Notes: generated by a model not told the origin, from the letters alone. Positions 7,828-16,441 are shown, counted from the first letter of the stretch. The stretch: DNA of 64,000 nucleotides from Patescibacteria group bacterium (GCA_963169855.1 CAUJCN010000002.1:186001-250000); one strand, 5' to 3'. Program-made: numbers and translations.

Positions 7828-8760
7828 CTATATTAGTGCTTTTACAATTTCTAAAGTATTGAACATCATCATTTCAATATAAGTATCTCCCTTCGATCCT
7901 TCTCTACCCAATGTATCACCAAACAAAGTAGAAATCACCTTTGTGCCTGTTTCGTTAGCAATCTGGCTTGCTAGCTTTGTACTTGCAGTGTTTTCAATAA
8001 AAATTGCTTTAACATTTTGTTCTTTGATTTTTTGAATCAATTCTGCTGTCTCTGCAGGAGTTGGTTGATCTTCAGTAGAAAGACTTGGAATAACTGACCC
8101 AACATACTCTAAATCATAAGCTTTTACATAATATCCAAAAGCATCATGGTTAGTTACCAATTTTCTATTTTCTTCAGGAATTCTTTGTATCTGAATTTTT
8201 ATATACGTATCTAATGCTTCTAATTCATTTAAATATTCTCCTGTATTTGTTCTGTAAATTTCTAGATTATCAGAATCCATTTCTGAAATTTTATTTTTAA
8301 TACTCGTTACAATTTTAATCACATTCGAAACATCAAACCAAATATGTGGATCTCCAGCCTCGTGACCATGATCTTCTTCTGTTTCTGACTGTTCTTCATG
8401 GGATTCCAATATTTCTAAAGATTCGGAAGCATTTAGTTTTTGTGCGCTTGATTCTTCGATTGTATCTTCTATCGCGTGTTCTAAATCAACCCCGTTAAAA
8501 ATAATTAAATCTGCTGATTGAAGTTTTTCGATATCTGCTGGCGTTGGTTGATATTCGTGAGGATCTGTATTTGAAGAAAAGATTACTGCTAAATCGACAT
8601 TTTCTCCAACAATATTCTTGGTAATATCGTAAAGTTGTGTTGTTGTTGTTACAACTTTTAGTTTATCAGAAGCTACTTTGCTACTTAAGAATCCAACAAT
8701 AACTATTGTGAGCAATGCAATCAAAACGAAGCCGATTAATAATAGGAATTTCTTTTTCAT
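7828..8760 (-). CDS. znuA: Zinc-binding ABC transporter lipoprotein/periplasmic component ZnuA
   Basis: 310-aa cluster A-I solute-binding protein. Residues 5-27 form an N-terminal hydrophobic helix (signal anchor; no lipobox Cys seen). The zinc site His residues are expected at DPHEYQPTP (near 67), at DPHIWFD (near 142), at TNHDAFGYY (near 205), plus an acidic C-terminal residue. The loop before DPHIWFD is rich in His and Glu (residues about 122-138), the mark of zinc-specific members. First structural gene after zur. Confidence 0.9.
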   Translation of the reverse strand: MKKKFLLLIGFVLIALLTIVIVGFLSSKVASDKLKVVTTTTQLYDITKNIVGENVDLAVIFSSNTDPHEYQPTPADIEKLQSADLIIFNGVDLEHAIEDTIEESSAQKLNASESLEILESHEEQSETEEDHGHEAGDPHIWFDVSNVIKIVTSIKNKISEMDSDNLEIYRTNTGEYLNELEALDTYIKIQIQRIPEENRKLVTNHDAFGYYVKAYDLEYVGSVIPSLSTEDQPTPAETAELIQKIKEQNVKAIFIENTASTKLASQIANETGTKVISTLFGDTLGREGSKGDTYIEMMMFNTLEIVKALI

Positions 8761-8775
8761 AAAATTGAATAATAA

Positions 8776-9129
8776 TTATTTACAGTCCGGACAAATGCCT
8801 TTTAAATTTAATTCGAAATCTTCAAAATCAATTCCTTGAGGAAGTATACTTTTGATTTTTTCAACATCAACTTCTACAGGAATAATTTTTTCGCAATCAT
8901 CACAAATAAAATGCTGATGGTAATCTCCTTGTTTATTTAATTCGTAGCTTGTGATCCCTTTTTTGACATTAACTTCTCTTAAGATTCCTTTCGCTGAAAG
9001 CATAGCTAAATTTCGATAGATAGTAGCTCTGTCAATTTCTGGAACTAAACTACAAACTTCTGTAGCCGTTAATAAATCTCCCTTTTCGAAGATTGAAATA
9101 ATTTGTTGTCTTTTTTTGCTGTGCTTCAT
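8776..9129 (-). CDS. zur: Zur/Fur-family metal-dependent repressor
   Basis: 117-aa Fur-superfamily regulator. An N-terminal winged helix (residues 1-75, with TATEVCSLVPEIDRATIYRNLAML) is followed by a dimerisation domain with HQHFICDDCEKI and a final CPDC, giving the two CxxC pairs of the structural zinc site. It is the first gene of the zinc-uptake operon and its promoter carries two palindromes, so it probably represses itself and znuACB when zinc is replete. Zur rather than Fur is inferred from the neighbours. Confidence 0.88.
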   Translation of the reverse strand: MKHSKKRQQIISIFEKGDLLTATEVCSLVPEIDRATIYRNLAMLSAKGILREVNVKKGITSYELNKQGDYHQHFICDDCEKIIPVEVDVEKIKSILPQGIDFEDFELNLKGICPDCK

Positions 9130-9130
9130 A

Positions 9131-9176
9131 TGCGACTTAGTTGCATAATAATAACGCGACTTAGTTGCAAAGTCAA
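9131..9176 (-). promoter_or_regulatory. zur-znuACB promoter with two Zur-type operators
   Basis: On the minus strand: -35 TTGACT at 9171-9176, 17-bp spacer, -10 TATTAT at 9148-9153. One copy of the 15-bp near-palindrome TGCAACTAAGTCGCA lies at 9131-9145, just downstream of the -10 and 1 bp before the zur ATG; a second (one mismatch) lies at 9155-9169, inside the spacer. Centres are 24 bp apart. Occupying both sites would block the promoter completely, which fits zinc-dependent autorepression. Confidence 0.8.
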
Positions 9177-9238
9177 CTTTGTATATCGAATATTGTGGGT
9201 TAAAATATAGCAGGTACTTTATTTCTTAGAATTGTTAT

Positions 9239-9490
9239 ATGGATCCAGAACTAATACCTATACTTGCACCAATTGACGCTCAAATTTTACAAGCAGCTGC
9301 AATTCTTAAGTTTCCTTCGGATGAGCTAAAAAGAATTCATTCTATGAGATCAGAAATTGATGACCGAATCAGAACTGTTAGGGAAGAAATTATAAGAAAG
9401 AGTAAAGAATTAAAAGAGGAAGTTGAAAGAAGAACAAAAGAAATCAACACTAGAATTTCTACAACGATCACTAATATTCCAGCAAACTAG
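9239..9490 (+). CDS. Small coiled-coil hypothetical protein
   Basis: 83 aa, not recognised. Residues about 30-75 are highly charged and heptad-like (RIHSMRSEIDDRIRTVREEI onward), predicting one long helix or coiled coil. No signal peptide or membrane segment. It stands alone on the plus strand, close to the zur promoter but outside its operators, and ends just before a strong hairpin, which supports it being a real gene. Confidence 0.55.
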   Translation: MDPELIPILAPIDAQILQAAAILKFPSDELKRIHSMRSEIDDRIRTVREEIIRKSKELKEEVERRTKEINTRISTTITNIPAN

Positions 9491-9491
9491 A

Positions 9492-9537
9492 AATTCCCTC
9501 TGCACTCTATGGTATACAAAGGGAATTCAATCTTTCA
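9492..9537. terminator. Hairpin between convergent genes
   Basis: AATTCCCT (9492-9499) pairs with AGGGAATT (9530-9537). The 30-nt loop and lack of a T tract make it a weak terminator, but it sits exactly between two converging genes. Confidence 0.35.
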
Positions 9538-9547
9538 GACGGGTATC

Positions 9548-10105
9548 TTATCTCATCATTGGCGGCACTCCACCATGTCTACTCATTCTAGGATCAAAGT
9601 CCAAATTTGCAGATCTTGCAGCCTCCCGTGTAGACTCAAGTTCTTCTAAGGTAGTATTTAAACCTTGTTCATTTAATGCATCTACTAGCTTCTGATCTCG
9701 TTCATCTTTCATTTCGCCAAAGTGAGCTTGTCGCTCTTCTTCTGTCAGTTCTGACCAATTCTGTCGCTCAAGAAGTCCACGATCTTTTGGGCGAATGGTT
9801 TCGAAAGCTTCGTACAGTGCAGCTAAAATCTCTCCTTGACGTTCAGTCAAAGTTCCATCTGTAACTGCCTGAGTAATTGCGGCTTCCCGCTCGACCTCAT
9901 GTTCTGATCTAATTTCTGTATGAACCGATTCAACAGCAGTCTCCACTGTAGCTTCATCTATTCCTAGCTTCTCTGCTAACTTCTGCACAAAAGTATTAAC
10001 TTCTTCTGGATTTTCTGCAGCGTATACCCCAAAGGGGATTAATGTACTTACACCTCCAATTACAGCAACTCCCATCGTACCTAATAATAATTTTTTGTTT
10101 TTCAT
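9548..10105 (-). CDS. Secreted helical protein
   Basis: 185 aa with an N-terminal signal sequence (MKNKKLLLGTMGVAVIGGVS and onward, probable cleavage after VYA near residue 29). The mature part is almost entirely charged helices with EKLGIDEATVETAV and LTERQGEILAALYEAF, and a tail ending GGVPPMMR. The repeated helix pattern recalls periplasmic/extracellular helical proteins of unknown function, but I do not recognise the family. Confidence 0.6.
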   Translation of the reverse strand: MKNKKLLLGTMGVAVIGGVSTLIPFGVYAAENPEEVNTFVQKLAEKLGIDEATVETAVESVHTEIRSEHEVEREAAITQAVTDGTLTERQGEILAALYEAFETIRPKDRGLLERQNWSELTEEERQAHFGEMKDERDQKLVDALNEQGLNTTLEELESTREAARSANLDFDPRMSRHGGVPPMMR

Positions 10106-10236
10106 TTTTGTTTATTTTAATAATTAAATAGTTTCTAATTTTAACTTTGTCGACCTAAAGTAAATTAGATTATGTTCATAATAAAACCGACATGTGAATT
10201 TGGTATTAATTTATCGAGAAAATTATCAGAATACGA

Positions 10237-10251
10237 TATAATATATATAAT
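10237..10251 (+). promoter_or_regulatory. Tandem -10 elements before the ParB-like gene
   Basis: Two TATAAT hexamers, at 10237-10242 and 10246-10251, lie 15-25 bp before the ATG at 10267. The DNA upstream (10106-10236) is AT-rich with no clear -35. Confidence 0.45.
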
Positions 10252-10266
10252 CACTATTTAATAAAA

Positions 10267-10776
10267 ATGAACAATTCAGTTTTAGAACTTTACAAATTAG
10301 AACTAGTACCTGAGCGTAAATTTTTCATAAATTCTGTACCTTCAAGGGATTTATTTGCTTCTCAATTAGGAATTCGACAAGATAGCATGACCAGAGCAAT
10401 AAGAATCATTTCGCAGTGCCCAGAAGATATTTCCCTTGAGGAATTGGAATCCAGGACATTAGCAATTAATCCGACCTATACTGGAGTTTATGACCATCCG
10501 ACTTTACTAGGAGTAGTTCGGGATACAAAAAAAGGTCAAAGAAAAACTTATATAGTTCTAGGAGGCCATCACAGAATTGCAGCTGCTAAACTTTTCTCGA
10601 AATCAATAGAGGTTGTTTTATACGAATCTGATTTTAATATAGGGACAAGATACGGCATTAATTCAGACTACACAGACAAAATCAAAAGTAGCAACCACCC
10701 ATCCGCTCTTCTTCTCAATCAGATACCTTATTTAGTAAATTTCTCTGTGATTACAAATCCGTTTAAGGAAGTTTAA
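10267..10776 (+). CDS. ParB/Srx-like nuclease-fold protein
   Basis: 169 aa. The central motif VLGGHHRIAAAKL (near residue 98) matches the G-HR-AA core of the ParB N-terminal / sulfiredoxin-like fold, which binds nucleotides (CTP in ParB). The usual helix-turn-helix part of chromosome-partition ParB is missing, so this is a stand-alone catalytic-type domain and not a segregation protein. It converges with the phosphoribosyltransferase-like gene, stop codons adjacent. Function unknown. Confidence 0.6.
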   Translation: MNNSVLELYKLELVPERKFFINSVPSRDLFASQLGIRQDSMTRAIRIISQCPEDISLEELESRTLAINPTYTGVYDHPTLLGVVRDTKKGQRKTYIVLGGHHRIAAAKLFSKSIEVVLYESDFNIGTRYGINSDYTDKIKSSNHPSALLLNQIPYLVNFSVITNPFKEV

Positions 10777-11685
10777 TCACATATCTCGAACAACTGCCTT
10801 AAGAAATTCTCCCATATCACCCACGAGATATTGCTTACCATCTGACGTTCTTAAGTACATCGCACCATCCACAGAGTGACAAATTACTGCGCAACTAATT
10901 ATTAAGTCGAACTCTACACCATATTGTTGCTTAATCTTTTCTGCTTCTTCGAGAACTTTATTATAACCATCTACAGTAGAAACTATAATTGGCATCACTA
11001 TTTGTGATGGCCTGTAACCTTTTTCAAACATTAATCTAAGACTGGCAACCTGACTCATACCAGTACTTAGACAATCGTCAAACAAAATGAACTGTCTTAA
11101 GGTTTCGATATCATACTGTGATGGTTCAGCTACATCACCAGTTCCTACTGCGTAATCTCCATCTTTTCCTCCGAGTCTTTTTACCTCTACTTCAATTTTC
11201 TTATCTCCGAAGAACTTTGCATAAATTTGTTCAAAAAATTTTGCACCACGTAAAGCTTCCCAAGCTGCAGTTTCGTCTGGTGAGTATCTTGAAATATCAT
11301 CTTCGTGTGCTTGTGCTATTAATCCAGCAATCATCCTTATAGATTTCTGATACTTCAACTTATCTTCATCTTTTTCCGAATCTCCATTGTTTGCCAGATT
11401 TGTAACTTCTGAGAAATACTCCTTAACAAGAATTTGATCGATTTCTAGCATTCTATTTTCTAACTCACTTGGTATAGGAAATTCTCCAACTCTGCCTACA
11501 CAATGCATCCATTCTCGCGGATCCCCTACTAAAGTAGCTTTTGCTAATTTTTTCAAGGTTTCTAGAGGGACGTGTGCTTTATCATCTAAAACGAACCCTT
11601 CCAAACCTAGTCTCGTGAGCTCATCTGCTTCCAGCTCTTTCAATCTAAAGTACTCAGCCATTTCTTGAATATCTTCTGTTCTCAT
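10777..11685 (-). CDS. Phosphoribosyltransferase-fold protein
   Basis: 302 aa. Residues 199-209 (FILFDDCLSTG) match the type I phosphoribosyltransferase PRPP-binding loop (hydrophobic-DD-xx-TG), followed by an alternating strand/helix C-terminal half. The N-terminal 190 residues are helical and not recognised. It could be a base salvage enzyme or a regulator built on this fold. A hairpin followed by eight T residues lies between its putative promoter and its ATG, suggesting transcription attenuation (see 11697-11798). Confidence 0.6.
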   Translation of the reverse strand: MRTEDIQEMAEYFRLKELEADELTRLGLEGFVLDDKAHVPLETLKKLAKATLVGDPREWMHCVGRVGEFPIPSELENRMLEIDQILVKEYFSEVTNLANNGDSEKDEDKLKYQKSIRMIAGLIAQAHEDDISRYSPDETAAWEALRGAKFFEQIYAKFFGDKKIEVEVKRLGGKDGDYAVGTGDVAEPSQYDIETLRQFILFDDCLSTGMSQVASLRLMFEKGYRPSQIVMPIIVSTVDGYNKVLEEAEKIKQQYGVEFDLIISCAVICHSVDGAMYLRTSDGKQYLVGDMGEFLKAVVRDM

Positions 11686-11696
11686 ATTAAAAAAGT

Positions 11697-11798
11697 AAAA
11701 AAAAGGAGCTACTTTGCTCCGTAAATATGATTATTTTATTATTTTTTTGATCTTCATAAGCCTAGAAGATCATAATACAAAAAACGTGTTGTTTGCAA
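11697..11798 (-). promoter_or_regulatory. Candidate promoter and attenuator before the PRTase-like gene
   Basis: On the minus strand: TTGCAA (11793-11798), 15 bp, TATTAT (11772-11777); then a 7-bp hairpin GATCTTC/GAAGATC (11749-11771), an A-rich stretch, and a GGAGC/GCTCC hairpin (11705-11720) running into T8 (11697-11704). The last part is a good intrinsic terminator 12 bp before the ATG. It may simply end the fasciclin transcript, or be an attenuated leader or short RNA. Confidence 0.55.
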
Positions 11799-11807
11799 CT
11801 ATAGAAA

Positions 11808-12752
11808 TTAAAGTGCTTTGTCTACTATGTAAATGACACCATTTGACGATATGATATCTTTAAACAAAATAGTTGAATTGTTTACAAGAATATTTTGGTC
11901 ATCAACAATGAAGCTTAGTTCTTGACCTTGCTCAGTAACGAATTTAGTTCCATTAGTAAAGTCCTGGGATAAATATTTCCCCGACAAAATGTGAGAGTTT
12001 AAAAAATCTTTCATGGCATCTTTGCTTAATGTTAATGAAGCGAAAGCTGAGTCGACTGGAACAAAAATTGTGTATGGACCCGAAGTATTCAATTCTGCCT
12101 GCAAACCTTCTGACTCAATCATACTGGTGAAGATTGTAAGATTGTTTGCCTTCATAAGATTTTCCACGATAGAAGAGTCTCTTGTCATAATTCCACCACC
12201 GACTGTAATTCCTGAATCAGGAACAAGAACACTATCTATAATAAAAATAGTTCCATTTTTCGATTCAATGTTTGGATGTAATACTTTTGCATCATTTACG
12301 AAAAGGTCAGCACCAATTTTCGAAAAACTTAATTGTTGACTGTTTACTGTTGCCAATCTCATCCCATCAGAAAGTTCTTCGGCTTTGTAATTACCCACAA
12401 TAAAATGATAAGTCAGCAAATCTGTTAAGGATGAAATTCTCTCTGGTCTTAATAAATCTTCCAACATTCCCTCTGGCAAATTGTTAAACGCTTCATTCAC
12501 TGGAATGAAAATTGTGTATGGACCAACTGATTTTAGAGTTCCTGTTAAATCTGCAGCGGAAAGTGCTACAAGAGACGTTTCTAAATTTGAGGATTTGTTT
12601 ACGTTCTCAATAATATCCTGTTTCGAAGACATGATGACGCCATCTACTTCTATTCCATCAACTTCTTTTTTATTGAAAAAGGCGATGTAGCCAATAGCTG
12701 CAAAAACAACTATTAGTCCAAGAATCAGCATTCCATTGTTGCCTTTCTCCAT
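11808..12752 (-). CDS. Membrane-anchored protein with two fasciclin domains
   Basis: 314 aa: an N-terminal transmembrane helix (residues 7-26), then two fasciclin (FAS1) domains at about 45-175 and 190-314. Each has the typical GPYTIFIPVNEAFNNLP / GPYTIFVPVDSAFASL motif and a conserved H motif (TYHFIVGNY; NSHILSGKY). FAS1 domains mediate cell-surface adhesion. It is followed by (upstream in the genome) another anchored protein on the same strand, 20 bp away, so both are probably co-expressed surface proteins. Confidence 0.9.
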   Translation of the reverse strand: MEKGNNGMLILGLIVVFAAIGYIAFFNKKEVDGIEVDGVIMSSKQDIIENVNKSSNLETSLVALSAADLTGTLKSVGPYTIFIPVNEAFNNLPEGMLEDLLRPERISSLTDLLTYHFIVGNYKAEELSDGMRLATVNSQQLSFSKIGADLFVNDAKVLHPNIESKNGTIFIIDSVLVPDSGITVGGGIMTRDSSIVENLMKANNLTIFTSMIESEGLQAELNTSGPYTIFVPVDSAFASLTLSKDAMKDFLNSHILSGKYLSQDFTNGTKFVTEQGQELSFIVDDQNILVNNSTILFKDIISSNGVIYIVDKAL

Positions 12753-12771
12753 AAATTGCCCTAATAAGTAA

Positions 12772-13638
12772 TTACATTACTTTGTGCAAGCTGTTTAGAA
12801 CATCATCCAGTAAAGTTAATTTAGATTCTGAGCTTACACCCTCTTCGATTCCAAAATAGTAAGCATTTCCTACATAACTTCCGAATTCGTCTGTTACATT
12901 AAATGCAAATTCATTTGTTACAATAAAGTTTTCATCAATTCCACAAGCTGTATTAAATACTGTTGGATTTTCCTCTCTAGCAACATAAAGTTGAGATTCA
13001 ACTCTTCGTATATTTCTACCGAAAACGAATATTTGAACGTAATCTGCATTTGTATAGTCGATAACTTGAGTTGGATCGAGTTCGAATTCTGCTCTTTCAT
13101 CCCTAACCATTTGTATGTAACTTGCTTCTGTATCTGCAAATTGTGCTACTGATGAACAACCACCGGCTCCGCCAATTCCTAGAACTCCAGCAAATTTAAA
13201 AACAACATTGCTATTTTCATCGACAATTTCAAAACCAGTCAAACCTGAAAAAGTTGCTGCATCAGCAGCTCCTTCGTAAAGTCCTTGTGAATTAGAATAT
13301 TCTATAATATTCCATTGAGTTGGAATTGTTGCTTCTACATATATACCTCTGAATAATCTTGTGTTGCTAACTTCTTCTTCATCATTATTTGGACTGTCAT
13401 CCTCATCAGAATCGTTTTCATCATCTTCATTTTGATTATTCTGATCATTTTGAGTATCTTCTTGTTGATTGTTATTTGTATCCGCAACTTGGGTGGGTCG
13501 GGTCGCCGAATAAAGCACAAACAAAATAAGTCCTATTACTATAAAGGTGAAGCACAACAAAAGACTAATTATTATAATCAACAACTTTTTTTTACTAGGT
13601 TTTTGAATTTGAGTTTGCTCAGTTGAAACATTTTCCAT
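12772..13638 (-). CDS. Membrane-anchored protein with acidic linker
   Basis: 288 aa: cytoplasmic N-terminus with lysines (about 1-19), a transmembrane helix (20-45), a very acidic Asn/Asp/Glu/Gln-rich linker (about 55-95), then an extracellular globular domain of about 190 residues. A Cys pair, one in GAGGCSSV and one in NTACGID, could form a disulfide. Not recognised by family. The gene lies directly upstream of the fasciclin gene. Confidence 0.65.
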   Translation of the reverse strand: MENVSTEQTQIQKPSKKKLLIIIISLLLCFTFIVIGLILFVLYSATRPTQVADTNNNQQEDTQNDQNNQNEDDENDSDEDDSPNNDEEEVSNTRLFRGIYVEATIPTQWNIIEYSNSQGLYEGAADAATFSGLTGFEIVDENSNVVFKFAGVLGIGGAGGCSSVAQFADTEASYIQMVRDERAEFELDPTQVIDYTNADYVQIFVFGRNIRRVESQLYVAREENPTVFNTACGIDENFIVTNEFAFNVTDEFGSYVGNAYYFGIEEGVSSESKLTLLDDVLNSLHKVM

Positions 13639-13737
13639 GCATTTTGATTAACTAAGATAAGTATAAGACAGACTAAATTGAATTGATACTACGACTACAA
13701 AAATCCATGATAATATTTAATTAGTTACTTTAAAAAT

Positions 13738-14037
13738 ATGTCTTCATTACCAAAGTTATCTAAAGATTTACTAGAAGAGCTCTTAAAATCAAGTGAGTTG
13801 GATTGGGAAATACTAGAGGATGGGGTAACTAAATTACGAAAAGAATTTAAATTCGATACATTCGAAGATGCGGTTGCATTTGTAGATAAAGCAACACAAG
13901 AAATCTCTAAACATAATCACCACCCCGATATACAAATTTCGTATAACAAAGTGGTGTTTACTACTTGGGATCACGAAGCTGAAGGAGTCACCCAAAAGGA
14001 TCTTGATCTAGCAAAAAGCATTACGCTTTTGTTTTAA
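13738..14037 (+). CDS. 4a-hydroxytetrahydrobiopterin dehydratase (PCD/DCoH)
   Basis: 99 aa, the normal length of the pterin-4a-carbinolamine dehydratase family. The signature SKHNHHPDIQISYNKVVFTTWDH includes the conserved His-His-Pro active-site residues. Family members recycle an oxidised pterin cofactor or act in moco/folate pathways; no amino-acid hydroxylase partner is visible here. The end overlaps the convergent neighbour by 17 bp. Confidence 0.9.
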   Translation: MSSLPKLSKDLLEELLKSSELDWEILEDGVTKLRKEFKFDTFEDAVAFVDKATQEISKHNHHPDIQISYNKVVFTTWDHEAEGVTQKDLDLAKSITLLF

Positions 14038-14416
14038 GAGCAAGGTTGTAATCAGAAATCATTGCAATTGCCATGTTGTAAATTTCGAATCCGATCTCGA
14101 ATCCAAACTCCGAATGACTCACTTTACTTGATGCTCTAATCAAATCCTTTTGCAGAATATCTCTACATAACTCATCAAAGAATATTGCTCTTTCTTTTAG
14201 TTCGTCAGGTGAAACACGAGTTCTGTTTTCTGCATATCTTTTTGCTAAATACATAACTGAGCTGGATTGATCTGGAGTTGCTGGGTATTTTGTATTGATG
14301 AATTCTTCTAAACTTCCTGCAAACTGCTGCTTAGGTAAAGGAGGTGCCGCAGTTGTATCTAAAAGTGCTTCCGCGTCCAGCTTCTCGTCTTCAATAAACA
14401 TATCATCACCTGACAT
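14021..14416 (-). CDS. Hypothetical protein
   Basis: 131 aa, soluble and mostly helical, not recognised. The N-terminus is acidic (MSGDDMFIEDEKLDAEALLD) followed by a Pro-rich bit (TTAAPPLPKQQ), then a helical core. Overlaps the convergent pterin dehydratase gene, and a REP-like palindrome lies upstream. Confidence 0.5.
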   Translation of the reverse strand: MSGDDMFIEDEKLDAEALLDTTAAPPLPKQQFAGSLEEFINTKYPATPDQSSSVMYLAKRYAENRTRVSPDELKERAIFFDELCRDILQKDLIRASSKVSHSEFGFEIGFEIYNMAIAMISDYNLALKTKA

Positions 14417-14447
14417 AAATTGTATTTAACAAATAAATTCTTAGTAG

Positions 14448-14465
14448 TCCTGAACTTGTTCAGGA
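14448..14465. repeat. REP-like palindrome
   Basis: TCCTGAACTTGTTCAGGA, a perfect 8-bp stem with a TT centre, in the gap between two minus-strand genes. Same style as the hairpins at 1543-1565 and 52091-52109. Confidence 0.5.
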
Positions 14466-14513
14466 ATAAATATTATTCTATCACGGTATATTATCTAAGC
14501 GAAATTACACATA

Positions 14514-14945
14514 TTATAGCGACGTATCTGAAAGTTTTAAAATAGCATCCCACTCGCCTTTCGATACCGACGAGACAGAAAGTCTAGATAATTTTACTAA
14601 TTCCATGTTACTAAATTTGGGATTCATTTTGATTTCCTCCAAGGTTACTGGTTTATTTAATTTTTTAACGGGTGAAAAATCAACTACAACCCATTGACCT
14701 ACGCCAAGTTTTCGGTCAATTTTCTCTGTAGGGTCTTGATAAAATTCTTTTGTAACTTTAGCAACGCCAACAATTTCTTTTCCAACATTACTATGGTAAT
14801 AAAAAGCCAAGTCACCTACTTTCATTTCTTTTAAATTATTTCTTGCTCTGTAATTTCTAACTCCAGTCCATATCGACTTTCCATCTTTCACAAGATCATC
14901 CCAAGAGAATTCGTCAGGTTCTGATTTAATAAGCCAGTAGTTCAT
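14514..14945 (-). CDS. EVE-domain protein
   Basis: 143 aa, essentially one EVE domain: MNYWLIKSEPDEFSWDDL at the start, GVRNYRARNNLKEMKVGDLAFYYHS in the middle, then GVAKVTKE. EVE domains belong to the PUA superfamily and bind modified bases in DNA or RNA (for example methylated or hydroxymethylated cytosine). Here it is next to a CYTH protein 6 bp away and close to a GNAT, which gives a nucleic-acid/nucleotide context. Target modification unknown. Confidence 0.9.
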   Translation of the reverse strand: MNYWLIKSEPDEFSWDDLVKDGKSIWTGVRNYRARNNLKEMKVGDLAFYYHSNVGKEIVGVAKVTKEFYQDPTEKIDRKLGVGQWVVVDFSPVKKLNKPVTLEEIKMNPKFSNMELVKLSRLSVSSVSKGEWDAILKLSDTSL

Positions 14946-14951
14946 ACGTTT

Positions 14952-15542
14952 TTAGTTAAAAATTGATAAATCTATTTTATCAAAATCTATTGGTGGATTT
15001 TCATCGAAAACTTTTTTGATTAGAACTTTATACTCGTCTTCGGTCCATAAAACTAAATTCATTTCTGATATAAACTCTTCAATTTGGTCTTCTGCTTTAT
15101 TACGTTGCGATTCGTCTTCAAGCTCAATTTCAATTTCGTAGTGATCTTGTAGCAAACCCTGATTTTTTAAAGAAATTGTAAAATTCTTATATTTGTAATC
15201 CTCTCGATAGTAAAATCTTGGACAACCATTTACAACTCCAAACATCCTTAGGAAATCGAAAATTGAGTCAATATTTTTAAGATCAAAGGGAAGGGATAGC
15301 TCCTGCCTTGCTGTATCTTTCAAGTCTCCCAATTTTGCTTTAAGTCTTGCTGTAGTTGAATTTTCAGAAAGATTCTGGGAAATTGAGATATTTATTTGAT
15401 TCTTGTTTTGATCATTCTTGAAAGTGGTAAAGATTCCCAATTGATTATACTTTCCTAAGAGTTGTGAATTCTTCGAGAGGAATTTCTGAAATTCTTGAAA
15501 CTGTTCCTCTAATAGTGGACCTCTTTTTTCGATTTCGATCAT
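14952..15542 (-). CDS. CYTH-domain protein (copy 1)
   Basis: 196 aa, CYTH/triphosphate-tunnel fold. The ExExK signature appears at the start as MIEIEKRG; later motifs are RLKAKLGDL, GCPRFYYREDYKYKN and HYEIEIELED. CYTH enzymes bind triphosphate groups with a metal ion (adenylate cyclase class IV, thiamine triphosphatase, tripolyphosphatase). This copy and the one at 24929-25537 are close paralogues, sharing the central GCPRFY-REDY segment and an ENPPI-IDL ending; the third (21853) is more distant. Activity not assignable. Confidence 0.8.
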   Translation of the reverse strand: MIEIEKRGPLLEEQFQEFQKFLSKNSQLLGKYNQLGIFTTFKNDQNKNQINISISQNLSENSTTARLKAKLGDLKDTARQELSLPFDLKNIDSIFDFLRMFGVVNGCPRFYYREDYKYKNFTISLKNQGLLQDHYEIEIELEDESQRNKAEDQIEEFISEMNLVLWTEDEYKVLIKKVFDENPPIDFDKIDLSIFN

Positions 15543-15628
15543 AAGATTTTGTACAAAGTTAATGATATCAGCAATCTTTTTCTTAAAGATCCACCTAAAG
15601 TTCTATGTATGTTCAGAGATAAATCACA

Positions 15629-16441
15629 TCATTTCAATATATTGCTATTTAATGATATTAGAGGAGCGAATGTTATATAACCTTCTGGTCGAGTTTTATC
15701 TGCCCCTAATAACTCTGAATAAATCTCCCTCATAGAATTGTTCAATTTAGAAGCATCCACAGTTATCTCTGGCTGAAGTGCTTCTGTATGAGCATAGTGA
15801 ATATTTTTGGTTCCTAATCTCTGTACAACATCGTTTTTGGAGTAATAAAAGGCTTCGGTAAGATAAATTGCCAAACTGTTTGTTAAATTCACAGAAATTG
15901 GGATTCCTGCATATGCTGTAATATAACCATAGGTTGCCAGGACTCTACTTCTCGCAATCACAGCACCGGGGGTTTTTGTTTGACCAACAATCAATGCTGG
16001 ATTAATGTATTCAATTCCAGCTTTGTACAGAGCACCAGCAACTCCTTTACCCTGGAAGTCTGGATGGACAACTATACCTACATCACATGCAAGAACTTTA
16101 TAACTAAATAATTTTTTTGAATCTAGTTCTGATGAGGTGTTTGATTTAATAAATTCTATTAGTCTACCTCCACGTTTATCCTCGATATCGTTCTTCCAAA
16201 GAATAAAATACAAACTTCCCACCACTCTACCTTCTACTTCAGCTAGAAAAATTACAGTACGGTTTTCTCCATGATCAAATTCTTCTTCTACAACTTGTTC
16301 TTTTGTTTTGTCTCCAACAGGCATCCCATAGCCATCAATTATATGATCAGCAATGCTAGGATTCCTTTTGCCTGCTTCTACGATTTCACTTGGTGTAAAG
16401 ATTTTTATTTTGACTTCAGGAAAAGATTCAATGTGCTCCAT
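15629..16441 (-). CDS. GNAT-family N-acetyltransferase
   Basis: 270 aa. The acetyl-CoA binding motif is clear (VGIVVHPDFQGKGVAGALYKAGIEYI, cut here as VHPDFQGKGVAGALYKAG), with the preceding strands TVIFLAEVEGRVVGSLYF. The C-terminal 110 residues extend beyond a minimal GNAT domain and are not recognised. Translation overlaps the upstream gene by one base (TAATG), so the two are coupled. Substrate unknown. Confidence 0.82.
   Translation of the reverse strand: MEHIESFPEVKIKIFTPSEIVEAGKRNPSIADHIIDGYGMPVGDKTKEQVVEEEFDHGENRTVIFLAEVEGRVVGSLYFILWKNDIEDKRGGRLIEFIKSNTSSELDSKKLFSYKVLACDVGIVVHPDFQGKGVAGALYKAGIEYINPALIVGQTKTPGAVIARSRVLATYGYITAYAGIPISVNLTNSLAIYLTEAFYYSKNDVVQRLGTKNIHYAHTEALQPEITVDASKLNNSMREIYSELLGADKTRPEGYITFAPLISLNSNILK

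Noticed and set aside
10267..10776. Chromosome-partition ParB
   Set aside because: Lacks the helix-turn-helix and dimer domains, and there is no parA neighbour.
11697..11798. PreQ1-type riboswitch
   Set aside because: The hairpin loop lacks the C-rich sequence and the 3' pairing segment expected.
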